64,000 nt of DNA from Lytechinus pictus (taxonomy: Eukaryota > Echinodermata > Echinoidea > Temnopleuroida > Toxopneustidae), in the NCBI RefSeq assembly GCF_037042905.1, contig NC_087258.1:12761501-12825500 (forward strand), read 5' to 3'. The position numbers were made by a program, and so were the translations under genes. The notes below the pieces were generated by a model, which saw only the letters and a list, made by a program, of their open reading frames with translations, did no database searches and was not told where the DNA came from. This document shows positions 30,014 to 41,292 of the stretch, one piece after another. Position 1 is the first letter of the stretch. Every line of letters starts with the position of its first letter.

Positions 30014-33000
30014 ATGATACAATCTCTCAGAAGCACGGGAGTAGCATGGTGCGCCTTAGCTCAGCTCGTCTTTGTTCTAGCTGGACCACCAACCCCACAC
30101 ATCGTCTTCGTAATGGTAGATGATCTCGGATACAATGATGTTGGTTACCATAGTGACGGGTCGAAGATTGTGACCGGTAACATCGATGCCCTGGCAGCCG
30201 AAGGACGGAAGCTTGAGAGTTATTACGTCGCTCCGTTGTGCACCCCATCACGAAGTCAGTTTCTTACTGGGAAATATCTGGTAAGACAAACACTGCAAAA
30301 ACGCTGTTTAAAATTTTAAGCTCGTTGATTAAGCCCGTCCCGGGAGCCCGTCACTTTAACAACTATTGTTTAAACTAAAAAAAAAATGTTTAAACTTTTT
30401 AAACTTTTAAAACAGGTTGTTTAAAAGTTTAAACAATTACAAACAAGTTTTAACAACTTGTTGTTAGAGTGACAGGCTTATATAAACAGTGTGTTATGTT
30501 ATTAATTTTTTACTGTGTTCAACTCTTAAATAAATTGTTTAGTATTATCCCGTCAAAATTGACTCGGTTACTGTATATATCTCAGACAGACACCAATTTA
30601 TCTTAAAAATGAAAATGTTCACTCTTCAGTTAATTTTTTTTTTCAAGTTTTTTTTTTCTTTCAATCATTGGGGAACAGCATTGGTTTTATACGGGATCAT
30701 GAGGGATCCGTGCATATCCCGGGGCGGCACCAGTGTAATCAGATTTTTTTTTTTTTTGGGGGGGGGAGGCAAGGTGAATTTTTAATATATAGTTAGAAGA
30801 CTTGGGACACTCAATACTTTTTTCATCCTCGTTATTTTTCACTAATTAATTGTAATTAATCTAATTAATTTGATTTAAATTTTTGATTTAATTTCGCCTT
30901 TATCTTGACTCGTTTTTTGTTAAGTGCACTGATCCAGAGGATTGTCACCCCCTCAACAAATCTTGTTTTAAACGACAAAATTTGAAATTCACCCTCATAG
31001 GCCTATATACTCGTATGAATACACTTAACCAAAATACTACATGCACTATTCAATTTTTACAATTGTATAATACAATACGTATAATACAAATGTTTCCTGT
31101 TGTAGGAATTTTGGGTACCACCGTGTACGATATTTTCAAGTAAAGAAAATAATGCGATAACAGAACCCCCCCCCCCAAAAAAAAAAATGATATAGAGTGT
31201 TACACTGCACATGATGCATGGTGGTGGCTTTAGGGCCTATCCATGTTATAAAGTCGATAAAACATCGATTTCGATTTCAGTTTCTTCCTATTTGCTTTTT
31301 GGGGGGAGGGTTAGCATAGGAGGTTTTTTTTCCAATTGGTCTATTGCCAATTCGTCCAATTACCAACTCGCATCTACTATCATTTGGTCTACCATCAGTT
31401 CGTCCACTATCCAAATGGTCAAATTGACATTTTGTCTAATTGGCCCAATATAGTCATATACATTTGGTCTAATTGGACTAAGTGTTAATTGAGCGAAATG
31501 AATGAAAATAAAGTGGATATTAGACCAACTGCATGGTAATGAAACGAAAATTGTCATAGATGAACTGGTGATTAGACGAAGTGATGATTGGACCGAATGG
31601 TTGTTAGACGAAATGTTGATGGTCGGAATGTCATTAGACTAAATAAAGGTAGACCATGTGATGAGTGGACGAGTTGGCAATGGACGAATTGGCAATTTAC
31701 CGCATAGGATTGAAAATATAGGACAGTTGCTCCATATCAAATTCATCTTCGCAATTTTAACACAGATTGAAACAACATGACATTTGTATTAAAACGAAAG
31801 AATTGATATCCGTGACATCTAGACAAATAATTAGCCCAGACAGATGTTTGTTTCAATATTATTTCAGCGACACGTGCAACTTTAAATTAATATTCGTCCT
31901 CAGATTCACATTTAATTGAAAATGCAATTATAGTTTGTGTTTGAAGATATTTATTGGTTTTAATTGCGAAAAATATACAATTCCATCCCGTTTTATAATT
32001 ATATTGTTTACCTATCTAATGTTTGCTCAAATTAAATCATTCTCAAGGGCAATATCAAACCACTGCATGGCTTATTACAATCAATATAGGCCTATCATTT
32101 GTTTTCAACCAGTCACTTCCGCAGTTGAACAATTTTATGACGTACAATGCGATTGAATTGTGGTTGATTTTTGCTTTACTTTGTTTTGTTTGTCTTTTGT
32201 TGTGGTTTTATTCATTTTTATGGTTTGTTTTATTTCGTTTGTGTTGTTGCTGTGGTGGGGGTGGGGTAGTTAAAGAAGTAGTAAGACATCATTACGGAAC
32301 CTCATTCTGGTCAAACTTTTAGTATTGTGAAGATTGAATATATATAGACCCTTTTTCTTGTTATGCCTATAGTACTATGTCTTCAACGGAAACTAATAGA
32401 AACATTATCATGATTATATCTGCTGCAGCATTCAATGGTTTGTTTTTGTTAATGATTTGAATTTGTAATACAAACAATACTCCCACCATTGTCAATGGAA
32501 CAATATTGAGTAAATACAGATCGCAATATGGAAATTGCAGCAAAAACCGTGTACAAAAACGTAAAAATGACCATATGATTGTGATTTTTTGCATGGTCAG
32601 CCCCCCACTTTTGGCTCAGCCCCCCCCCCCACTTTGAAAACCGTTCCGCTGCCCCTGATTTAGGAATATTGCACTTAAGTTGAATTATAAGTTTATTATT
32701 ATAGGGACACGTTAAAAAATGGGTTACCACTACATCTATAGAAAAATTGTATTATATGGTTATGATCAAGGCAATACAAACATTGAGATTCGAAAGACAA
32801 AATAATCTGTACGTTGTGGAGAAAGTTGAGACAAGAATAGAATAGAAAAAAAATCATAAAGAGGAAAGTTCTGTTTAGAAATAGAACAGGTGATTATGAT
32901 TTAAAAAGTATACTGCAAGATAAAGCATTAGAAGGCATCAAAATTACATAAAAAATTACATAAAAAGCGTTATTATCAATTGGATCATGATTCTTACCAT

Positions 33001-36000
33001 ATTTAATGTCGTCATTATTAGTACTATCATAGACAAAATCCTTGAAAAGGGGAGAAACGGTGTGAGATGAACTATGTTTCATGTGTGTGCATGCCAAGAA
33101 GAAGAAAAAGAAGAAGAAGAAGAAGGAGGAGAAGAAGAGGAGGAAAAAGAACTTGAGAGGAAGAAGAATAATTAATTAAAAATAAATTAAATGAACGGTT
33201 CCTATTTTTCTATCGATTCATCATAATGTTGTTGTCACTTTGTTAATTGTCCTAAATATATTGACCTAATTTAGATTCATAATGGGATGCAGCACCTTGT
33301 CATTGACCCAAGGGTGCCCCGATGCCTTCCTCTTGATGACGTCACAATGGCTAACAAACTCAGCGATGCAGGATATGCAAGCCATCTCGTGGGGAAATGG
33401 CATCTTGGTCTCTACAAGACGGACTGCTGGCCACTCAACAGGGGCTTTCAATCATTCTTTGGTCAGTTGGGGTGATTTCCAAATGTTATATGTATAAATT
33501 GACCATGTTCTTGTAAACTTGGCCAATTGTCAACTGACCACTCAAATTTAAGGCGGGGGTGGGGGTATAAAGCGTATAAAGCATAACGAAGATTCTTCCT
33601 CATTAGAGTGATAGTCCTTTTTTGAATGGCATCTCTTAGTTCCTTCGCATAGAACTATGCCATGTATGAAGTAACTTTGCAATCTAACTTGGAAGGGGCC
33701 GCAAATTCCGGATTGAATGTATAAAGGGGACAGTGGTGTGCACAAAAAATTGTGCAATGCAAAATAGGGAGTTAATTAAAGGTTACCATCAATTTCATAG
33801 AAGAGAGTTTAGCTCCCCTACCACCGCCCCCAAAAATATATATAAAGAGAAAGAGAAAAATGTCTGGGACGCAAGGCTCCTTCAACCCACCCCAGTTCTG
33901 CTCATGTTACCTTAGAAACATTCATTTTGATTGGCTGTTAAGTCCCGTTATCATAGAAGACGATTGATGGCAGAATTACCATTATTGGAAGTTCTATACA
34001 AACAGGGCATTTTATTTTATCCCACCGCTGCCACCAAAATCAAGGGAAAAACTCGATCAGGGTTGGCGGTGATTGGATAAATTATCATTTCCCTTATGTG
34101 AAGGATGTTCTCATGTATATGGGTACGAGAGTGTTCAAAGTATATCAATATATGTGCTAAGGATCATGTTGAGAAGGGTGGTCAATTTAGGGTCTCAAGT
34201 ATTAAGAGTTCTTCAAACTTGTAGGTTCAAAACCATAGCGGCTGTCAAGGTGCAGAAAAACCTTCACAATGATATCAAACTATTGCTAAACCGACTCGTT
34301 TTACTCAGGAGTGTCGAGCGGTGTGCTCGCCCAAATCCAGAAAACGAATGCTGAATTTGTGATACTTCTATACAATTCTAAACAAGTTTGGAGAATCCTG
34401 TCCTACATTTAAACATAATTCGTGATGTCCACTGAATCTTAAAAGCCGTAACTGGGTGAATCTCTATACCTTGCACAGCTCTGCTACTATACTCAAATCA
34501 ATTCATTACCTTAATTTCCTCAGGTTTGCTACTTGGCAGCGGTGATCATTTCTCTCATAACTACACCGATGTCGGAAGTGGGAATGGCAGGTGTGGTTAC
34601 GACTTCACTGGCATGGATCTCCGCGACAATGAGACCAATGTCCAGCCCGACTACGAGGGTCAACATTCGACTACGATCTTTACCGAAAGAGCACAATCAA
34701 TCATAAGAGACCACGACCCAGACCAAGTAGGCCCATAATTATATATATTTTTAATACTCATTTCTGCTTCCTTCGGTGCTTTAATTCTAATCTAGGCTCA
34801 ATCCAGATTCCAGAAAACGGTTTCACTCTTAAACAACCTACGTTCCATTATTCTCATCAAAACCTGTAAGACCTAGGGCAGGGATAATTGATTGCATTGC
34901 TTTATTCTGTTGATTACTTTCACACATAATATAATGGATAGCTTTAACATATACGTACATGCAGCCACCATTATAAGACGATCGTCACACCGATTTTTTT
35001 TCATACCCGTCTTCTATTTCTTCTTAACTCAGATTCAGTTTGGGTTCATAAAAACACGAAAACCAACTTTCTTCTCCCTTTCTCCTATAGCCGCTCTTCA
35101 TGTACCTGGCTTACCAAGCACCTCATCTCCCGTTTGAAGTTCCTGATGAATACTTTGAGGCTTACCGTGGCGATATTACAAACAAAAACCGACGCACCTA
35201 TGCAGGGATGGTGACCATGTTAGATGAAGCCATCGGGAACCTAACCGATACCTTGAAAGAAGAAGGGCTTTGGAATGACACCGTCCTCGTTTTCTCGACT
35301 GGTCAGAACCTTTTTGTAATTTTTTTCTAATCCGACTGATCGGTACCTCTTTTTTTATTCATGATAATGAACTTGTTTCTTCTTGTTCACAATGAAGTAG
35401 AGGTGCTCAGTTATTTATTATCTGAAATAAAAAGGTGTGAATCAACTGACACCATTACGTCTTACGTGTAGGCCTACCTTTGCATGATTGCTTAAAGATC
35501 TTTAACTGGGCTCTTCAATCTTAAGAAACGTATTTTATGTAGACTTGCTACCTGGCTAAACCTGACACCTATCACATGAGAGATCAAGTAAACAAGTTAG
35601 CCAGTACTTCTGACACCCATCTAGTTGAGGCTGTCACTCGGAAACATTCTAGTCACATCTCTGCTGGGATCTTTCAAGGATCGGTTTTGAAAGTCACAAT
35701 AAGACGGTAGTTTTTACATTTTTTGGTGGAGCCCATTAAGCCATGTGGGCTCCGAGGCCCCTGTCCCTGGGTATTTCTTGGGTGTCACTGTGATTTTCTG
35801 TAGATAACCTGAAAAAGAAACTTTCTTAGGTATAATCACAATGATTCTGTCACCATTGCATTCACATTCAAAGGATGTTAAAAAGATTCAAGATTTACAG
35901 GTATATATTGGATTGCCTTTGACAGATAATGGTGGCGTTGGCAAGCGCAATGCTGGGAACAACTGGCCTCTACGCGGTGTCAAGGGTACCTACTTCGAAG

Positions 36001-38057
36001 GCGGGATCAGAGGTGTAGGTTTCGTCACCAGTCCATTGCTGTCGGATGAGGTCAAGGGCACGATTAGTACAGATCTGATTCATGTAACCGACTGGTTCCC
36101 GACCTTAGTGGAAGGCATTGCCAATGTGGCTCTGAACTACACTGACTTAGGAATCGATGGAGTTAACATGTGGGATGTTATTAGGTAATGACAGATGTAG
36201 ATATCCATCAGCCATCTATGGTTGACATTTTGTGGGCTACAGAGAGTTGTAGGTGTAAACTTAAGGAGAAAAATAACATGTGACTTTACCCCTATACACT
36301 CAAGAGTGATCTGGATGGACAATCAGGCTAGAAATCTTAAGATTTGGCCAACACCGTCCGATGGAAAACCGCAAATTAATTATTGAATAGTATTGCATTC
36401 CCCCATGTAACTAAAGAAGTTTCAAGGTGTTTCATTGGTTAGCAACGTTTGGGTTGACTTACTTTACAATATGTCCCATGTTTGAAATTGAAACTAGAAA
36501 TAATACCCATCAGGTTCATAAATATATCCACCATCTCTACAATCATCCCTCCTTTTTACCCCATTCCCCCCATTTTCTTTCCCTTTCTCATTCTCCATTC
36601 GCAGTCAGGGAGAGTCCGGTGACCCTGACCGCATGATAGTCTTCAATATAGACCCGGAGTTGCTACAACCTACCATCTTAGCTTCAGAGAGCCACTTTAC
36701 CAGCCATTTCGATATATCCTACCAGGCATCGATAAGAAAAGGAGACATGAAGCTCATAACTGGTAAACAAGGTGAGAGTATAAATGAAATAATAGGCATG
36801 CCATTATCATGAACTGATCCATATGAATCATAGGAGGAAATTCACAAAGCTGTCTGGAAGTTACCAATGACCTAAAGCAGGACTGGTGACCCTTTCTTGT
36901 GCAAAATAATATATCCCTCTCTACGACTCAACAATTAAGAATATGTTCCAGTTGTGCCCAAATTTGTAGTAACTTTACAGTTTCATGAATACAGTTTCCT
37001 ATGGTGATGGAGACACCATGCCTGATGGCGATCTACCATGGCCCATTCAATTATTTTCCTTTTTTCTCACCGAGAACTAATACATGAATGATTGTTGATA
37101 GTAGTGCTGGTTGATATTTGGTTTCAATGTTAGTCGATTACTGCCAGTAATAAAGTTGAGTCTGAAAATTCATATAACGTTCATTATGAGCTGCAGTTCT
37201 GTGAAAGCTGGGATAAAGTGTGTAATGAAAGTAAGGCATTCATCGGTGCTTCTCCATAAAAAAAAAAGTATTGGGATACCAACTTACAAAGTTCTCAGTT
37301 GGTTTAAATCAATACAGAGCAGCACTTGTGGTCAATAAATATTGAATAACTTTTCATAATCGACAATATTTTGGTCATATCGTGTTTGTGTGATGTATTA
37401 ACATAATCATAAACCATTATAAAATATTCAATATTTTTTCAATATCGCATTATTTTCATATCAAAGTATTACCCAGCACTGGTTGAAAGTGAAGTTTTTC
37501 CTTGATTATACACTTTTGCTCAACTGATCATAATTATACAACACTTTATAATATTGTTAAACAAAGACCATTCCTCATAACTTACAGCTTTCACAAGGCT
37601 TGCCCAGTATGGCACCAATGAATGTATCTAAACCAACTATAGATACCTTGTTACAAGGTCCAAACATAAGTAACATTCCAATTTTGGACATATATCTTAA
37701 AATTATGTTTTGTTCAAACCAATAATCAACTTCTTACGCTTTTGAGGTGATCACTTTCAATTTGAAATTTGTGACATTTTACCAGAGGATGGGGATTGGC
37801 TAGCACCCGTCGAGTCAACGTACAGTGACGTCGTCTCAACAGAGAGCCAACACAAAGCCATCTGGTTGTACAACATCACAGCCGATCCCACGGAGCAAAA
37901 CGACCTCTCTGCCACCATGGTTGACGTTGCACACGAACTCCTTGAGCGTCTCCAAGAGTACTACACAAGTTCTAGGTTTGTAAGTCCAAACACTCCCCGC
38001 GTGGATTGCGACGCCGACCCTGCTACCCATGGAGATCTCTGGACTAACTGGGAATAG
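30014..38057 (+). CDS. Arylsulfatase B-like secreted sulfatase
   Basis: Seven coding exons join in phase to 521 residues: 30014-30280, 33275-33461, 34524-34726, 35091-35301, 35926-36184, 36605-36771 and 37786-38057. Sulfatases hydrolyse sulfate esters; ARSB-type members act on sulfated sugars, in lysosome or outside the cell. Residues 1-24 look like a signal peptide. Catalytic features are present: VDDLG with Asp36-Asp37, signature [13 protein letters not shown] with formylglycine-precursor Cys76, signature [11 protein letters not shown] with Lys130 and His132, His231 in APHLPFEVP, Asp290-Asn291 in STDNGG and Lys309. Sequons include NYT, NET, NLT and NDT. Length is close to the family norm. 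A 5'UTR exon probably ends at 27865, and the acceptor CTCCTATAG ends at 30005. ARSB, ARSI and ARSJ-type assignments cannot be separated here; the natural substrate is unknown. Confidence 0.93.
30288..30522. mobile_element. TTTAAAC-rich MITE in arylsulfatase intron
   Basis: AACACTGCAAAAACGCTGTTT at the left (few bases after the exon donor at 30281) and AATTTTTTACTGTGTTC at the right resemble the ends of 26347-26572. The middle holds several GTTTAAAC-type palindromes and TGTTTAAACTTTTTAAACTT. Confidence 0.55.
30523..31332 (+). other. Arylsulfatase intron, unassigned
   Basis: Contains T-run/G-run tracts near 30736-30765 and a C-run near 31168. No frame or element recognised. Confidence 0.3.
31333..31703. 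repeat. ~370-bp imperfect palindrome built from ~20-bp words
   Basis: The left end ATTGGTCTATTGCCAATTCG mirrors the right end GGACGAATTGGCAATTTACC. Throughout the left half the words TTGGTCTA and TTCGTCCA recur every ~20 bp; throughout the right half their complements TAGACnAA and GGACGAA recur. The symmetry centre is near 31518. Confidence 0.75.
31704..33096 (+). other. Arylsulfatase intron, unassigned
   Basis: AT-rich. A block near 32590-32660 has C-runs and CCACTTTTGGCTCAGCCCC, like other C-rich dispersed repeats here. No exon seen. Confidence 0.3.
33097..33172 (+). repeat. Purine-only (GAA)n tract
   Basis: A ~75-base run of almost only A and G (AAGAAGAAGAAGGAGG type), about 100 bases upstream of the second coding exon of the arylsulfatase gene. 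Confidence 0.85.
33462..37785 (+). other. Non-exonic parts of the arylsulfatase gene
   Basis: Introns 33462-34523, 34727-35090, 35302-35925, 36185-36604 and 36772-37785. Apart from a TA-rich stretch near 33835 and C/T-rich tracts before the acceptors at 35090 and 36604, no repeat or RNA was recognised in them. Confidence 0.4.
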
Positions 38058-38074
38058 GATCTGAGTGGATCTCT

Positions 38075-38310
38075 GGGCCCCGTAACATAGAGCTTAGCGA
38101 TTGATCGAGTTGCTGATTTTTATGATCGATCATGCACAATACTCAATGAAATCAACGATTGATTGAATTGAGAATTGTGCATGATCAATCGTAAAACTGA
38201 GCAATTGATCAAGGGGGTTGATTTTTACGATTGATCATGCACAATACTCAATGCAATCAATCATAGAATCAGCCCCAAGACCAATCACTAAGCTCTTTGT
38301 TATGGGAGCC
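38075..38310. mobile_element. GGGCC-ended MITE directly after the arylsulfatase stop codon
   Basis: Left end GGGCCCCGTAACATAGAGCT, right end AAGCTCTTTGTTATGGGAGC. The interior repeats ATTGATCATGCACAATACTC in both orientations. It begins 18 bases after the stop, so it would be transcribed as 3'UTR. Related to 56058-56190. Confidence 0.8.
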
Positions 38311-41292
38311 TGGAGTAAATAAGAACTTCTTTGTGAAACCTGTTCCAGCCACATTGCTAGTCCTGAACATCTGCAAATGCATGCAATAATAGTTAATCAA
38401 AAATTAATATATCTTACTGTTTCTTTGAGGTTTTTTTTTCTGAGATGTAGTAGAGATTGGTTGCTTTGCCCCCCCCCCCCTAGATCTTTACTGTTCATAT
38501 ATAATATCTATTTTACAAAAAAAATAATATACTAGTAGAAAATTTATAAATCACATAATACACATTGTTTCCAAGTGGTTTTATTGTAGGGGCCATTCCA
38601 AAAGAGAACATTATCTTTATTAGGGGAGCTTTAACATTGATATAGCACTATAATGAAAATAAGAGATTTTAATGTAGAAGGAAATAATTTCAGTTCAGTC
38701 ATTTTAACAGTTAAAATGCATGTGTGCTAAGGATTCAATGTGTGAGGTAAAGAAACCAAATTGATTTTAAATGAGTTTGTGCAACATAATGTAAATCATA
38801 AAAAACAAAGATGACTGTTTGTTGGAGAAATATGTTTTGAAATGCATTTAACTGGAATTGAATTGAATAAGTTTGGTGGGATTTGCATTACCATACAAGA
38901 GTAGAAATTAGTGCATATTAAACTGTACAAGTAGGACATGTTTATTCTTCTAAGCACAGGTATTTAGATTTATCCTGTTTATATTAACCTACTTTTCTTC
39001 CGTCTGGTGTATCAATGTGGTATGAATCAGTCCTTAATCTGTCATTTGATTACATGAACAAAGATGGGTTCTTTCAAAATATCAATAAACTGGATTCAAA
39101 TCATGAGCATATTAAATTGTTCGCCATGTGTTTTTATCATCTAATTACTATCACACCGTCACTAGTGAACATTATCAGAGGCAGGTCTGACATTGCGACC
39201 CAAACACTGAAATATATCCTACTTTCCAGTTTGAATATAATTAAAACAAGAGGAGAATTTTGTCATAATCAGACAAAAATATAAAAAAAATTGGGCCTAA
39301 CAAGGATGGACTTTAAAGGTATGTAAGATTTGTGGGTGGATTAAGCAACCCCCTTCCCCCCTTCCTCCTTCGAGATCTACGTTGCCAAATGCACTATACT
39401 TTTCATTACTTCTGAATATTTGTAACCAACTAACTTTAGTTCTAGACCACTTTAATTTAAAACAATAGTTCACTGGAAAACCTGGTAGAAATTCTAATTA
39501 TTGAGGCAATTTTAGTAGGGTTTTTTTTTTTTTTTTTTTGGGGGGGGGGGGTGACATCTAAGGCAGAGATTACTGTGTCTACTGCAGTATGGACTCTAAA
39601 GAAATGATGAATATAACAAAAACAAAGTTACTCTTGATAGTTAGGTCATAATAGTATGTATTTGTCAAGAAAATCTCAAACATTCACATAATCATGTTAT
39701 TTATAGTCAAACCCCATGGTGTGATTGCTATACAATGACCATACACATCAGAACAAAACAGCCTTATCTGTATTTTGGTCAATAATTCACAATCTGGAGA
39801 GGATTTGTTACTCTTCAAAATATCTGAAAATGGTAGGCTTTCAGTATTTCTCAATGAAAATACAAGCCACCAAATCACTTCGTTCTTAATGAAACCAATC
39901 ATAAATTCCTATCAAAAATCATAAATCATTTGAAAAGCTTGTACAATATTATGGTAATCATTTAATAAATGATTGAGAAACTAAAAGAATTTTGTTTATG
40001 ATGTATTAAACACAAAATGCTTACCTAAAGTAAAAAAAAATCATACAAATTTTACACACACTCAGAAAACTCGGAGTCTTTCTGAAAATGTGTAATATTG
40101 TGCACCAAATCAAATATTTTTTGTTGCAAAATTTTGATTTGTCATCTGTATCATCCGATACAGATTCTTCACAGTATAATGAATACATGATTAATGAAAG
40201 TGTGCTTCCTGTTCGGTACATCATCACAAGTTGAATGTCTGGGCCTCGTTTCACTACTGCAATTATTTTCAGACTTTGATTTGATCCCCAGAGGATTAAT
40301 AAAGGTCCCATCCTCGTTCAAATAGGCAAAGGGTAAGAGCCTGATAGAAAAATCTGATAGTTTTAGCACATTATAATACGTCGAAAGTCTCTTGAAGTTG
40401 ATTTTTTTTTGCACATGTCCAACCCCCCTCCCCCCAAAATGACTGCATTTTCAAAGGGCCTAATTAATGCCTTAGTATTATTACTGAACTTAACAGATAA
40501 GAAATTGTCAATACATTACACTTTACACATGGGATGTAACATATTGCAATTTTTATAAAATTGATATTGATATACAGCAACAGATAATTTTCAAAATTGA
40601 TTGCATGCTTTAATGTCACAGTGCTATTAAAAAGTGGGCCCAAACTCACAGACCCGAATCCTTTGTCCAGGCTTTCAGATAATGCAAAGAACAGGGAATT
40701 TAAATTGGGTATGGATAGATTGTATAATTGGTATAATTAACAGTATCATGAAACAATACCCAGATATTTATATCAAAATCAATTTAGATGGTATGGTATT
40801 TGCAGGTTTAGTAACACACATTGTGAATATGAACATCTCAATTGGTGGTGAAAAGCAATTTGCTCCTGCGAACACTGCTCCTGTCTTACTTAATGTCTTT
40901 AATAGAAGGCATGCATGTAGGGAGGGAGGGTAGCAGTTTCACAAAGATTTAGATCTTAATCACACTTAAATTTGATATACCTTGCACCATCTTATTGGTA
41001 AGACCGATGCACAAGGGCTGTGCTCTACTGCCTATCAAAGAGATGGCATGTAAAAAATCATGTGCACACTGACAATTAAGATAACATAATGCTTTGTCAA
41101 ATGATCTACTCCCCCATGTTAATATTAACAGTTGGGTGAGGGTTTTACTTCAGAATAATGAGATAAGGATTGGGAGTATGATTAAGTTTTCAGTTGGGTT
41201 CATGTAAAGATTTACTGTCAGAGCAAATGTCGCTGGAGCAAATGGCATGGAGTCCATCAGAATATATTTATATAGAAACTGAATGAATAGAA
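38311..41292. other. Convergent intergenic region between arylsulfatase and prohibitin-2
   Basis: Holds a C-run near 38470, an AATAAA at 39084-39089 that could end the arylsulfatase transcript, a T-run/G-run at 39521-39551 and several short frames with no family resemblance. The 3'UTRs of both flanking genes must lie here. Confidence 0.4.

Noticed and set aside
30027-30251. Minus-strand 74-codon frame over the arylsulfatase exon
   Set aside because: Shadow of the conserved sulfatase exon on the plus strand.
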